Positions 50,356-60,390 of a DNA stretch of 64,000 nucleotides are shown here, piece by piece. The position numbers were made by a program, and so were the translations under genes. The DNA comes from Staphylococcus schleiferi (GTDB taxonomy: Bacteria > Bacillota > Bacilli > Staphylococcales > Staphylococcaceae), in the NCBI RefSeq assembly GCF_900458895.1, contig NZ_LR962863.1:1550001-1614000 (forward strand). The letters run 5' to 3'. Below the pieces are notes generated by a model. It was not told the DNA's origin. It did not search any database and saw nothing but the letters and a program-made list of their open reading frames with translations. Position 1 is the stretch's first letter, and the number at the start of each line of letters is the position of its first letter.

Positions 50356-51222
50356 TTATACAAATTGTTTTGTAAAAGATTCAAACTGTGCTTCACTTAA
50401 ACTTAAATCATGTTTTGCTAATGGTGTATCGCCTAACGCTTCAATTTGAGATTCATATGATGGCGTTTCAGTATCTTGATAAACAATACCTTTAATTAAT
50501 GAATCATGTTGTAGCACGGTTTGAATAGCACCTTGTTTATCTGTCACATCATAGCCCTCTATATCCTCAATCGCTGTTAAATTCTCTTTGAACCAATCGT
50601 ACGTATTCACTTTGTTGTATGTTACACATGGAGAAAAAACATTTACAAATGAGAAGCCATCATGATTAATCGCATCTTCAATCATTTTTGTTAAAGCTTT
50701 AATATCACTTGAAAAACCTTGTGCTACAAACGTTGCTCCTGATGATAAAGCTAATTCAAGAGGTGCAACATTTTGTTCGATATTCCCTTTTGGTGTCGTT
50801 TTTGTAACAAATCCCGGTGCTGAAGACGGAGAAGTTTGCCCTTTTGTTAAACCATAAATTTGATTATCCATAACAATGTAAGTAATGTTCATGTTTCGGC
50901 GTAACGCATGAATGGTATGTCCCATACCAATAGCATAACCATCTCCATCTCCACCTGATGCAATGACAGTTAAATCACGATTGGCCATTTTAACGCCTTG
51001 TGCGAGAGGTAATGCACGACCGTGAATCGAATGCACTCCGTATGAATTTACGTAACCAGAAAGTCGCCCTGAACAGCCAATCCCAGTGATTAGGGCAACC
51101 TCATCAGGTTCAAGCCCCACATTTGCAGCTGCTTTTTGAATCGCCGCTTGTACAGAGAAATCACCACAACCTGGACACCAATTCGGTTTCACATTATTTC
51201 TAAAATCTTTATAAGTAGCCAA
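50356..51222 (-). CDS. korB: 2-oxoacid:ferredoxin oxidoreductase, beta subunit
   Basis: 288 aa. The TPP-binding site shows NWCPGCGDFSVQAAIQKAA, GIGCSGRLSGYVNSYGVHS and GGDGDGYAIGMGHTIHALRR, and the Cys ligands of the subunit's Fe-S cluster are present. With KorA it decarboxylates 2-oxoglutarate (or a similar 2-oxoacid) to the CoA ester, reducing ferredoxin. It starts at a TTG directly after the korA stop (TAATTG), so translation is coupled. Confidence 0.95.
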   Translation of the reverse strand: MATYKDFRNNVKPNWCPGCGDFSVQAAIQKAAANVGLEPDEVALITGIGCSGRLSGYVNSYGVHSIHGRALPLAQGVKMANRDLTVIASGGDGDGYAIGMGHTIHALRRNMNITYIVMDNQIYGLTKGQTSPSSAPGFVTKTTPKGNIEQNVAPLELALSSGATFVAQGFSSDIKALTKMIEDAINHDGFSFVNVFSPCVTYNKVNTYDWFKENLTAIEDIEGYDVTDKQGAIQTVLQHDSLIKGIVYQDTETPSYESQIEALGDTPLAKHDLSLSEAQFESFTKQFV

Positions 51223-52983
51223 TTACACTCTCTCCTTTAACGCATTTACGATTTCTAAACCTTTTTCTTCAATCTCATAAGGTAAAAACGGTGTACCGTC
51301 ATATTTCGTTTGCTTAACAAGTTTATCGCCTAAGTTAACATTCATTTTGATAATGCTTGCGAGCTGGCCTTGGTAGTTATGTTCAACAACAACAACTTTT
51401 TTCGCTTTATCAGCAGCTGCTTGGATTGTTTGAGTTGGGAATGGATGAAGTTGACGAATTTGGAGGTGGTTTACTTTAGCTCCTTGCGCTTCTAGTCTAG
51501 CAACACCTTCTTGAATTGCGCCCTTCGTTGAAATGAAACCAAGGAATAAAATATCCGCATCTTCATGTTCCAATTGACCTTCAACAGGTTTTTCAATCAA
51601 TAAGTGTTCCGTCTTACGCATGCGTTTTTCCATTTGATCTCGGCGATTTTGAGCGGCTTCACTAGGTTTTCCTTCTTCGTTATGTTCAACACCTGTAACA
51701 TGGTGAATACCACCTTTTACACCAGGAATAGGTCGTGGTGAGACACCTGATTCTGTTAAAGCATAGCGTTTGAAGTACCCTTTATCTTCTGGATCGCGTT
51801 CGATATCCTCTGCAATAGTTGAGCCGCGTTGAATCTCAATTTTTGAATGATCTAAGTTTTTCACTGTTTGCTTACCTAAGGAAAGTTGTAAGTCACTTAG
51901 TAAAATAACTGGACATTGATATTCTTCCGCTAAGTTAAATGCTTCTACTGTAAGGTAAAAAGCATCTTCAGCATCCGTTGGCGCAACGACAATTTTAGGA
52001 ATATCTCCGTGTGTTCCATAAATCATCTGCATTAAGTCAGACTGTTCTTGCTTTGTTGGTAAACCTGTAGATGGACCACCACGTTGCGTATTCATTATGA
52101 CTAACGGTGTTTCAGTCATCCCAGATAAACCTATCGCTTCCATCATTAACGAGAGACCTGGACCAGCAGAAGCAGTGAATGCACGAACACCACCATAGTT
52201 CGCACCAATCGCCATCGTCGCAGCTGCGATTTCATCTTCGGTTTGAATGACGGTTCCGCCCACTTTTGGTAAATTTTCAATCATATATTCCATTATTTCA
52301 GAAGCCGGCGTAATCGGATAAGCAGCCATAAATCTTGAGCCTCCTGAGATTGCTCCTAAGCCAATGGCATCATTCCCTATCATATAAAGATGAGGCGTAC
52401 CTGCGCTTTCTTCAAGCATAAAGTCCCCTTGAATGCCAGCCAACTCATCTTGCATAATACGATAACCTTCATTCAATGCTTGAATATTAAGTTCAACGAC
52501 TTTTTCTCCTTTTTTCTCAAACATATTTGTAATGAGCGCTTCAAATGTGTCAGTATTTAAATCCATTAACGCTGCTGTTGCACCAATGGCCACCATATTT
52601 TTCATTAATGTTGTCCCTAATGATTTGGCAGTTTCTGTAAAGGGTAAGACAACCAATTGCGCTTTACAGTCTTCTGGTTTCTCAGGCTTAGCCTTACTAT
52701 CTGCTAGGATGACACTATCTTCTCGCATTTCATGATGATTTAACACAATTGTTTCTTGATCAAATGCGACAAGAATATCTAAATCATCACTAATTGCGTG
52801 AACAGGTGTTGTAGAGACACGGATTTTATTATTGGTATGGCCTCCTTTAATTCGGCTTGAAAAATGACGATAACCATACAAATAATAGCCTTTTCGATTC
52901 ATTGCAGTGGCGAAAATTTCTCCCGTTGATTCAATCCCTTCGCCTTGCTGACCTCCCACTTTCCATGACAATTGAGCTTTCAT
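51223..52983 (-). CDS. korA: 2-oxoacid:ferredoxin oxidoreductase, alpha subunit
   Basis: 586 aa, a fusion of gamma and alpha domains as usual in Firmicutes. The gamma part is at about 1-180 (WKVGGQQGEGIESTGEIFAT). The alpha part has MIGNDAIGLGAISGGSRFMA, YPITPASEIMEYM, and TASAGPGLSLMMEAIGLSGM. GGAGG lies before the ATG. The korAB pair lies next to ymdB and miaB, as in S. aureus. Confidence 0.95.
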   Translation of the reverse strand: MKAQLSWKVGGQQGEGIESTGEIFATAMNRKGYYLYGYRHFSSRIKGGHTNNKIRVSTTPVHAISDDLDILVAFDQETIVLNHHEMREDSVILADSKAKPEKPEDCKAQLVVLPFTETAKSLGTTLMKNMVAIGATAALMDLNTDTFEALITNMFEKKGEKVVELNIQALNEGYRIMQDELAGIQGDFMLEESAGTPHLYMIGNDAIGLGAISGGSRFMAAYPITPASEIMEYMIENLPKVGGTVIQTEDEIAAATMAIGANYGGVRAFTASAGPGLSLMMEAIGLSGMTETPLVIMNTQRGGPSTGLPTKQEQSDLMQMIYGTHGDIPKIVVAPTDAEDAFYLTVEAFNLAEEYQCPVILLSDLQLSLGKQTVKNLDHSKIEIQRGSTIAEDIERDPEDKGYFKRYALTESGVSPRPIPGVKGGIHHVTGVEHNEEGKPSEAAQNRRDQMEKRMRKTEHLLIEKPVEGQLEHEDADILFLGFISTKGAIQEGVARLEAQGAKVNHLQIRQLHPFPTQTIQAAADKAKKVVVVEHNYQGQLASIIKMNVNLGDKLVKQTKYDGTPFLPYEIEEKGLEIVNALKERV

Positions 52984-53133
52984 AGATTTAGCCTCCTACA
53001 CGATTAAATTCACTATTTATCATATCAAAATAACCCATTATTTGCTCTATTAAATAATGGGTTTTAAAAAAATTCATACTAATGGCGGATAATGCTTATA
53101 TCCTTTATTAGATCTATTAACGTTAAATGAATA

Positions 53134-53928
53134 TTATGCTTCGAACGGATGGTCATCATTGATTAAAATACGTTCAATATTTTTGGCTGTCCCGTCTTCT
53201 TTTAAATCAACAATAACGCCTGACAACACACTACGCCCTTCATCAGGAACAACGTGACGTTGAGGTAAACTTGTAAGGAATCGTTTAATGATTTCATCAC
53301 GATTAATGCCAAGAATACCATCATAATAGCCCGTCATACCTACATCGGTAATAAAAGCAGTCCCTTGAGGTAAAATACGATTATCTGATGTTTGAATATG
53401 TGTATGCGTGCCAACTACAGCACTCGCACGTCCATCTAAAAACCAAGCCATTGCATTTTTCTCAGAAGTGGTTTCAGCATGAAAATCAACAAAAATATTA
53501 TCCGTTTCTTTTTGCGCTTCTTCAATCAATTGATTGGCTTTTTTAAAAGGATCATCAATATCTGGCATAAAACTACGCCCCTGCAAATTAATAACTGCTA
53601 GCTTTTTATCATTTAAATTAATAATACGCATACCAATCCCTGGTGCTTCATCAGGAAAGTTTGCGGGTCTCACAAGGCGTGTTGCATCTTGTATAAAATC
53701 ATAAATTTCTCGTTGACCATAAGTATGGTTTCCCATAGTCATAAAATCAACGCCATTACGCAATAGTTCTTTATATATTTTTTCAGTTAAACCTTTACCG
53801 TGCGCCGCATTTTCTGCATTCACTATCGTCACGGTCGGATGATAACGTTGTTTCAGTTTTGGCAACCATTCTGATATCGCTTGGCGTCCAACTTTTCCGA
53901 CAATATCTCCTATAAATAAAATTCTCAT
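53134..53928 (-). CDS. ymdB: YmdB metallophosphoesterase
   Basis: 264 aa. Metal-binding motifs are MRILFIGDIVGKVGRQA, IVNAENAAHGKG, TMGNHTYGQREIYDF, FHAETTSEKNAMAWFLDGR and VVGTHTHIQT. YmdB hydrolyses 2',3'-cyclic nucleotides and affects biofilm and motility switches in Bacillus. It lies between the korAB operon and the metal efflux genes, close to rny, as usual. Confidence 0.93.
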   Translation of the reverse strand: MRILFIGDIVGKVGRQAISEWLPKLKQRYHPTVTIVNAENAAHGKGLTEKIYKELLRNGVDFMTMGNHTYGQREIYDFIQDATRLVRPANFPDEAPGIGMRIINLNDKKLAVINLQGRSFMPDIDDPFKKANQLIEEAQKETDNIFVDFHAETTSEKNAMAWFLDGRASAVVGTHTHIQTSDNRILPQGTAFITDVGMTGYYDGILGINRDEIIKRFLTSLPQRHVVPDEGRSVLSGVIVDLKEDGTAKNIERILINDDHPFEA

Positions 53929-54257
53929 TATGTTTCGTCCTCTCTAAATATGGGCATTTATGTATATTTCAACTGTATCATTATTTAAAAATTCTATATA
54001 CAAAGCATACGCAACATATAAAAAGAGACGAGCTATGAAAAGAACAATCTTCCATACAAACTCTTGGCATTGTTCATTCTCATCTCGTCCCATAATGATA
54101 TATTAAAAGTATGCATTTCATTCATCAATGCTAGACATAACTGTTGTGGTCATTCGCGAAAAGTTATTTCTATTTGAAAAGATTGTATAGTATTTAACGA
54201 TGTTGATTTACCTCTTATTGTATCTTTCTCAATAGAGATGTCAACCGTTCTACTTGA
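53929..54257. other. Intergenic region after the metal ATPase
   Basis: 329 bases with a long imperfect hairpin at 54021-54094 and no gene. The rest is AT-rich. Confidence 0.5.
54021..54094 (-). terminator. Long imperfect hairpin, probable terminator of the cad-type operon
   Basis: On the minus strand gacgagatgagaatgaacaa pairs with ttgttcttttcatagctcgtc (a few mismatches) around a long loop and is followed by TCTTTTTATATG. Confidence 0.7.
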
Positions 54258-56420
54258 TTAAGCTTCATCTTTCACATAGAGCAAACGAATTGCATTTAAA
54301 GCCACAATCAAAGTTGCACCCATATCTGAAAAAATAGCAATCCATAACGTTAACCAGCCAGGTATAACTAAGAGTAAGGCAATTAATTTAATACCAATCG
54401 CAAAGACAATATTAGCTTTAATCACATTCATCGTTTTTCGACTTAACCGGTAAGTAAATGGCAATTTAGACATATCATCGCCGAGTAAAGCAATGTCAGC
54501 AGTTTCAAGTGCTGTATCGGTGCTCGCACCACCCATCGCAATACCGATAGAAGCACGCGCTAGAGCAGGTGCATCATTCACACCATCACCAACCATTCCT
54601 ACTGGACCATTTAAAGCTTCTAATTTTTCTATATGCTTTAATTTATCTTCTGGCATTAAATCTGCTTCAACATTTGTCAATTTCAATTTTCGATTGATGG
54701 CTTGTGCACTATTTAAATTATCCCCTGTCAACATGACTGTATGTTGTATCCCTAAATTTTGAAGTGCTTCAATTGCTTTTTGAGACTGTTCACGTACTTG
54801 ATCTCGAACAGTAATTAAAGTGGTTAAAGTATGGTTAATCGACATTAAAATAACGGTGTCGCCTTGCTTTTGCATATCATTGATTTGTTCAACAAGTTCT
54901 TCATTGGTATTGATATGAAATAATTGGGGTTGACCGATTAAAATGTCGTTTCCCTCAATAACGGCACGCACACCTTGCCCTGTTTTAGATAGAAAATCTT
55001 TAACCTGATATTGTTGATAGTCAATATGCTTTTCTGTTGCGTAGGCTACCACTGCTCTCGCGATAGGATGATTTGATAAGTTTTCAACAGCAGAAAGATA
55101 ACCTAAAGTATCTATTCTTTCTTTTTGGTTTTGATTTAAATGGATGACCTCTGTAACGACCGGATGGCCCACTGTTAGCGTACCTGTTTTATCAAACGCG
55201 AGTGTTTGAACTTTACTCAATTGCTCAAGGTAAATCCCGCCTTTAATAAGCACGCCGTTTTTAGCAGCATTTCCTATACTTGAAACAATAGAAATCGGAG
55301 TCGCAATAACTAAAGCACAGGGACAGCCTACGACTAAAACAGAAAGTCCTTGATATATCCATGGTAAAAAAGCATCATTTAATAATAAAGGTGGAAGGAT
55401 GGCTACTAAGAAAGCAATCACCATAATACATGGCGTATAATATTTTGCGAATTTTTCTACGAAAGCTTGGGCGGGCGCTTTTTCAACTTGGGCTGCTTCT
55501 ACCAATTGAATCATTTTCGCTAATGCCGTATCTTTAGATGCTTTCGTTACTTTGACTTCAAGCACACCATCTTCGTTTAATGTACCTGCATAGACTTCAT
55601 CGCTTTCTCGTTTATCAACTGGCATTGATTCGCCAGTGATAGCAGCTTGATTGACTGACGCATGACCTGAAACAACAATCCCATCTAAAGCAATTTTTTG
55701 CCCAGGCTTAACATACAAAATATCATTAACTTCAACCTCTTCTGTAGCTAAGCGCAATAATTGACCCCGTCTAAGTATTGTCGCCTCATCAGGCGCAATT
55801 TCCATTAAAGAAGCCATAGATTGACGGGCTTTATCCATAGAAAATTGTTCTAATGCTTCACTGATTGCAAATAATATGACTACAACAGCAACTTCTCCCC
55901 ATTGGCCGATTAATACGCCCCCGATAATCGCAATCGTCATCAAAGTACGCATATCAAATTCAAAATGGAGGAGATTTTTGACCCCTTGAATAATCAACTG
56001 GCTCCCACTTAAGACGATAGATAACGTAAACAATATGAGCGTCATAGTATTGTTCGCGTTGTTTAGCCATTGTGAAATATAACCGAGAATAACAAGAATC
56101 GCAGCAAAGATAATGGTTTCATGTTGATGATAAAATGCTTTGAATTTATCTATAAAGTGCATCTCTTTGACAGGTGAATGCATCGTACGAGATTGCGCAT
56201 TCACTTGTTGATCGTCAGGAATAATTTTTAGATTTTCAAATGAACCCGCATGTTCTAATTCATCTAAAGTAGGTTGACCGGTTACATAAATTTTCGAAGC
56301 GCCAAAATTAACTTGCGCCTTTTCCACTGAAGTCAGCTTGTTCACATTCTTTTCAAATTTACCCGCACAATTGGCACACGATAACCCTTCGATACGATAT
56401 GTTTTATGATTTTGTACCAT
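54258..56420 (-). CDS. cadA: P1B-type heavy-metal efflux ATPase (CadA type)
   Basis: 720 aa from the ATG at 56420. One N-terminal metal domain has GLSCANCAGKF (Cys15/Cys18). Eight membrane helices follow, with the TGES loop, CPCALVIATP in helix 6, DKTGTLTVG (phosphorylated Asp) and GDGVNDAPALA. The CPC motif with a single CxxC domain and an ArsR partner suits Cd/Zn/Pb export. It overlaps the regulator gene by 17 bases, so the two are co-expressed. Confidence 0.93.
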   Translation of the reverse strand: MVQNHKTYRIEGLSCANCAGKFEKNVNKLTSVEKAQVNFGASKIYVTGQPTLDELEHAGSFENLKIIPDDQQVNAQSRTMHSPVKEMHFIDKFKAFYHQHETIIFAAILVILGYISQWLNNANNTMTLILFTLSIVLSGSQLIIQGVKNLLHFEFDMRTLMTIAIIGGVLIGQWGEVAVVVILFAISEALEQFSMDKARQSMASLMEIAPDEATILRRGQLLRLATEEVEVNDILYVKPGQKIALDGIVVSGHASVNQAAITGESMPVDKRESDEVYAGTLNEDGVLEVKVTKASKDTALAKMIQLVEAAQVEKAPAQAFVEKFAKYYTPCIMVIAFLVAILPPLLLNDAFLPWIYQGLSVLVVGCPCALVIATPISIVSSIGNAAKNGVLIKGGIYLEQLSKVQTLAFDKTGTLTVGHPVVTEVIHLNQNQKERIDTLGYLSAVENLSNHPIARAVVAYATEKHIDYQQYQVKDFLSKTGQGVRAVIEGNDILIGQPQLFHINTNEELVEQINDMQKQGDTVILMSINHTLTTLITVRDQVREQSQKAIEALQNLGIQHTVMLTGDNLNSAQAINRKLKLTNVEADLMPEDKLKHIEKLEALNGPVGMVGDGVNDAPALARASIGIAMGGASTDTALETADIALLGDDMSKLPFTYRLSRKTMNVIKANIVFAIGIKLIALLLVIPGWLTLWIAIFSDMGATLIVALNAIRLLYVKDEA

Positions 56421-56787
56421 CTTCATCCACTTCTTTCTTATGCTCAATAGATATTGTCATAATTTGACGGATATGTTCGTCATACAAGCGATAAAAAGCA
56501 CGTTTACCTTCTTTCCGATAAGTTACGATTCCGTTTTTGTACAAAGATCTTAAATGGTGCGACGCGTTTGCAACAGTAATATTGAGTATTTCTGCGATAT
56601 CACAAACACACAGCTCTTCATGTTCGCACAAAGCAAATGTAATTTTTGCACGATTGACATCAGCAATACTTTTAAACATTTGACTTACATGTTCAATATT
56701 AGAATTTTCTATTTCTTGCTTAGCTTCGTGTACGATTTCAGCATCTATACTAAATGTGTCACATGTTGGAATTTGTTGTTTTGTCAT
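56404..56787 (-). CDS. cadC: ArsR/SmtB-family metal-responsive repressor (CadC type)
   Basis: 127 aa winged helix. An N-terminal Cys (IPTCDTF) and the ELCVCDIAEIL motif in the DNA-binding region supply the CadC-type thiolate site for Cd/Pb. The helix VANASHHLRSLYKNGIVTYR contacts DNA. Binding of metal releases the operator. Two 20-bp operator copies lie directly upstream, so it represses itself and cadA. The ribosome site is weak (GTGAG). Confidence 0.92.
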   Translation of the reverse strand: MTKQQIPTCDTFSIDAEIVHEAKQEIENSNIEHVSQMFKSIADVNRAKITFALCEHEELCVCDIAEILNITVANASHHLRSLYKNGIVTYRKEGKRAFYRLYDEHIRQIMTISIEHKKEVDEDGTKS

Positions 56788-56802
56788 TTATCTCACACTT
56801 TC

Positions 56803-56867
56803 ATTCAAGTATTCGTTTGAATAAATTATAACTCGATTCATTTCTTTATTCAAGTGTATATTTGAAT
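56803..56867 (-). promoter_or_regulatory. cad promoter with two CadC operators
   Basis: The inverted repeats attcaagtattcgtttgaat (56803-56822) and attcaagtgtatatttgaat (56848-56867) are nearly the same and resemble the plasmid pI258 CadC operator. On the minus strand TTGAAT (56853-56848) and TATAAT (56830-56825), 17 bases apart, form the promoter. One operator covers the -35 and the other the start site. Confidence 0.88.
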
Positions 56868-56985
56868 GTAAAAATATATGATTAAATATAATCAGTTGGG
56901 GTATTGAAAAGATTAGGAATGCTTATTGTTTAATAATCAATAAGTACGTATTTTCATAAAAACATTAGGAGTTGTTTATTAACTT

Positions 56986-57204
56986 ATGTCAATTAGTATT
57001 GATCCTGAAAAATTTGCAGAACTTGTTTTGAGCGCGAATCCATCTAAAAAAGAAAATCCTGAAGATATCGCAAAAGAGAGTATCGAATTATACATCAATG
57101 CGTATCGAATGGCAGAACGTTATGCAAACATTTCCTCAAGTAGTTATGACACATCTAGTGCTTTAGAAGAATTGAAAGAAACTGAACTTCATCTCTGTAA
57201 ATAA
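56986..57204 (+). CDS. Conserved small hypothetical protein
   Basis: 72 aa, acidic and helical (MSISIDPEKFAELVLSANPS, then NPEDIAKESIELYINAYRMA), without membrane segment. AGGAG is 17 bases before the ATG, a long gap. A strong bidirectional terminator follows. It lies between the metal resistance pair and rny. No function is recognised. Confidence 0.65.
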   Translation: MSISIDPEKFAELVLSANPSKKENPEDIAKESIELYINAYRMAERYANISSSSYDTSSALEELKETELHLCK

Positions 57205-57268
57205 CTTTGATGACGACTGAAATTTAAAATGGAAAAATTAATCATTTAGGATATGAATACAAATAAAA

Positions 57269-57315
57269 AAACAGGTTTCATCATAATGTACATGACATTA
57301 TGATGAAACCTGTTT
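57269..57315. terminator. Strong bidirectional terminator
   Basis: A perfect 21-bp stem (57269-57289 with 57295-57315) and a five-base loop have A tracts on the left and T on the right. It serves the 72-aa gene (+) and rny (-). Confidence 0.93.
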
Positions 57316-57330
57316 TTATTTCATACACTG

Positions 57331-58890
57331 TTACTTCGCATATTCAATTGCTCTCGTCTCACGAACAACTGTCACTTTGATATGACCCGGATATTGTAGT
57401 TCATCCTCAATCTGATTTTTAATATCTCTCGCTAAGCGATGAGATTTTAAATCATCTATTTCTTCTGGTGATACAATCACGCGTATTTCACGACCTGCTT
57501 GTATAGCAAAAGCTTTTTCCACGCCATCATAGCTTTCAGAAATGTCCTCTAATCGTTCTAAACGTTTGATATAATTCTCTAACGTTTCTTTTCTAGCGCC
57601 AGGTCTTGCAGCCGATAAAGCATCTGCAGCAGCAACTAAAATAGATATAATCGATGTCGGCTCAACCTCTCCATGGTGTGAATGAATTGCATTGATGACC
57701 GTCTCAGGTTCGCCATATTTTTTAGCTAATTCGACACCAATTTCAACATGGCTTCCTTCAACTTCGTGATCAATCGCTTTACCAATATCGTGTAATAAAC
57801 CGGCTCTTTTAGCCAGTGTTACATCTTCGTTCAATTCTGCAGCAAGCATTCCAGATAAATATGCTACTTCAATAGAATGTTTAAGCACATTTTGTCCATA
57901 ACTTGTTCGATAATGCATACGCCCTAAAATTTTAACGAGATCAGGATGCATATTATGAATATTTAATTCAAATGTTGCATGTTCACCTGCATCACGAATA
58001 ATTTCATCGACTTCTCGTCTTGCTTTTTCTACCATATCTTCAATACGGCCTGGATGAATACGACCGTCAGAAACGAGGTTGATTAACGCTGTTTTGGCAA
58101 TTTCTCTTCGAATAGGATCAAAACCTGATAAAATTACCGCTTCAGGTGTATCATCAATGATTAAATCAATACCTGTTAATGTTTCTAACGTACGAATATT
58201 TCTACCTTCACGACCGATGATACGTCCTTTCATCTCGTCATTAGGTAAGTTAACAACTGACACTGTTGACTCTGAAGTATGATCAGCAGCAAAACGTTGC
58301 ACTGTCGTAGCGAGTAATTCTTTTGCTTTTTGGTTTACTTTTTCTTTAGCTTCACGCTCTTTTTCTTTAACAAGTACTGCAATATCTTGTGACAACTCTT
58401 CTTCTACACGTTCCAATTGCTCTTTACGTGCTTCTTCTTGTGTGAGACCGGAGATGCGTTCTAATTCTTGTTCGTGCTTCATTATTATTGATTGAACACT
58501 ACTCTCTTTTGCGTCTACTTGTTGTTGTCTTTCTTCAAGTTTAGATTCTTTTTGCTCTAAAATCTCATCCTTTTTATCGAGTAGATCAGATTTTCGCTCC
58601 AAGTTCTCCTCTTTTTGAAGAAGTCGGGATTCTTGCCTTTGAAGCTCTCCACGTCGTTCCCTTAGTTCGCTTTCGATGCGTTCTCTTAGAACTTGGTTTT
58701 CTTCTTTAGCTTCGATTAATTTCTCTTTTTTAAGATTCTCTGCTTCTTTGTTTGCTTGTTCAATAATATCTTTAGCAGTACGTTTGGCTTGTAACTGCTT
58801 TTGATATATTAAATTCTGGGCGATTAAATACCCTACAACAACTCCTAGAATTATACCCAGCAAAATGAGTAAGAGGCTTAATAAATTCAC
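57331..58890 (-). CDS. rny: Ribonuclease Y
   Basis: Membrane-bound endoribonuclease that starts mRNA decay. 519 aa from a GTG at 58890, five bases after AAAGGAGGTG; this gives the conserved [20 protein letters not shown] anchor. A long coiled coil (about 30-190) is followed by a KH domain with [20 protein letters not shown] and an HD domain with [12 protein letters not shown]. It is nearly collinear with S. aureus RNase Y. RicA, a component of its guiding complex in Bacillus, is encoded in this window. Confidence 0.97.
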   Translation of the reverse strand: MNLLSLLLILLGIILGVVVGYLIAQNLIYQKQLQAKRTAKDIIEQANKEAENLKKEKLIEAKEENQVLRERIESELRERRGELQRQESRLLQKEENLERKSDLLDKKDEILEQKESKLEERQQQVDAKESSVQSIIMKHEQELERISGLTQEEARKEQLERVEEELSQDIAVLVKEKEREAKEKVNQKAKELLATTVQRFAADHTSESTVSVVNLPNDEMKGRIIGREGRNIRTLETLTGIDLIIDDTPEAVILSGFDPIRREIAKTALINLVSDGRIHPGRIEDMVEKARREVDEIIRDAGEHATFELNIHNMHPDLVKILGRMHYRTSYGQNVLKHSIEVAYLSGMLAAELNEDVTLAKRAGLLHDIGKAIDHEVEGSHVEIGVELAKKYGEPETVINAIHSHHGEVEPTSIISILVAAADALSAARPGARKETLENYIKRLERLEDISESYDGVEKAFAIQAGREIRVIVSPEEIDDLKSHRLARDIKNQIEDELQYPGHIKVTVVRETRAIEYAK

Positions 58891-59112
58891 ACAAACACCT
58901 CCTTTTTCTAGGATTTCGTTCTGTATGTTAACCAATCTATATGATTATATGACTAAAAATAAGAATCATACAAGTTCAATTGTACGTTTTGAACAATGAA
59001 AAATCAAGGTATCCAACACTATTGAATAAAAAAGATGATACATTTCAAAACGAAAAATCATCACGCTATCATGTTCTATTTGAAATTTTGTTGCAATTAG
59101 CTTTTCCAAAAC

Positions 59113-59163
59113 AAAAAGTGAAACCGAATCTAATTCTTATTTAGATTCATGTTTCACTTTTAA
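59113..59163 (-). terminator. Terminator after recA
   Basis: aaaaagtgaaac and gtttcactttt with inner gaatctaa/ttagattc pairing form a long stem; T-rich on the minus strand. Confidence 0.85.
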
Positions 59164-59181
59164 TTTTATATCGAAATATGA

Positions 59182-60225
59182 TTATTCATCAAATAATGTT
59201 TGTGGCTCTTCTTGCTCTTTTTCTTCTACATCACCGTCAAAAATACCTAATTTTTCACGGAGTTTTCGATCGATTTCATCTTCTAATTGTGGGTTTTCTT
59301 TTAAGAATTGTTTTACATTCTCTTTACCTTGACCCATACGTTCACCGTTATAAGAATACCATGCACCAGATTTGTCTACGATGTCATATTGTACACCTAA
59401 ATCAATCAATTCACCTTCTCGAGAGATACCTTGACCATACATGATATCGACCTCAGCGACTTTAAATGGTGGTGCCACTTTATTTTTCACAACTTTGATT
59501 TTCGTACGGTTACCTACGATGTCTTGGCCTTGTTTCAATTGTTCTGCACGTCTGACTTCTAAGCGAACAGAACTGTAGAATTTCAACGCACGACCACCTG
59601 GTGTCGTTTCAGGGTTACCGAACATAACACCTACTTTTTCACGAATTTGGTTAATGAAAATTGCAGTCGTATTTGATTTTGAAATGGCTGCTGAAAGTTT
59701 ACGTAATGCTTGAGACATAAGACGCGCTTGTAAACCAACATGTGTATCACCCATTTCACCTTCGATTTCTGCTTTAGGTGTTAAGGCTGCAACAGAGTCC
59801 ACAATAACAATGTCCACGGCACCACTTCTAACGAACGCTTCAGCAATTTCTAAACCTTGTTCACCGTGGTCAGGTTGAGAAAGGTATAGATTATCGATAT
59901 CCACACCGAGCGCTTCAGCATAGACAGGATCCAACGCATGTTCAGCATCGATAAACGCAGCAATACCGCCATTTTTTTGCACTTCAGCAATCGCGTGTAA
60001 CGCTACAGTAGTTTTACCAGAACTTTCAGGGCCATAAACTTCAATAATACGACCTTTTGGATAGCCGCCAACCCCCAATGCATGATCCAATGTAACAGAA
60101 CCTGTTGAAACACTTGAAACACGGCGATCTTTATTTTCACCTAGTTTCATAACGGCACCTTTACCGAATGACTTTTCCATATTTTTTATTACTGTGTCGA
60201 GTGCTTTTTGACGTTCATTATCCAA
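59182..60225 (-). CDS. recA: Recombinase A
   Basis: Strand exchange and LexA co-protease. 347 aa from a TTG at 60225, seven bases after AGGGGG; it gives [20 protein letters not shown]. Walker A is GPESSGKTT at about 65-73. The L2 loop is [20 protein letters not shown] and the C-terminus is acidic ([14 protein letters not shown]). A frame extending further upstream would run through the promoter, so it is not used. Confidence 0.98.
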   Translation of the reverse strand: MDNERQKALDTVIKNMEKSFGKGAVMKLGENKDRRVSSVSTGSVTLDHALGVGGYPKGRIIEVYGPESSGKTTVALHAIAEVQKNGGIAAFIDAEHALDPVYAEALGVDIDNLYLSQPDHGEQGLEIAEAFVRSGAVDIVIVDSVAALTPKAEIEGEMGDTHVGLQARLMSQALRKLSAAISKSNTTAIFINQIREKVGVMFGNPETTPGGRALKFYSSVRLEVRRAEQLKQGQDIVGNRTKIKVVKNKVAPPFKVAEVDIMYGQGISREGELIDLGVQYDIVDKSGAWYSYNGERMGQGKENVKQFLKENPQLEDEIDRKLREKLGIFDGDVEEKEQEEPQTLFDE

Positions 60226-60270
60226 TATAGGACCCCCTAATAAATAAAAATTTCCTTTTAATTTAATTCT

Positions 60271-60321
60271 ACTATACATGCTTTCAATTAAAATTACAAG
60301 CATTTTGCGAATATTTGTTCG
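60271..60321 (-). promoter_or_regulatory. recA promoter with LexA (SOS) box
   Basis: On the minus strand TTGTAA (60299-60294) and TATAGT (60276-60271) are 17 bases apart. The palindrome cgaatatttgttcg (60308-60321) is the Gram-positive LexA box CGAAC-N4-GTTCG with one mismatch, eight bases upstream of the -35. Confidence 0.82.
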
Positions 60322-60390
60322 CTATTTTGTGATTTGAATACTAACAAAATAGAACGCATGTGCTTGTGTTTTGTTCAAAATCATATCATA

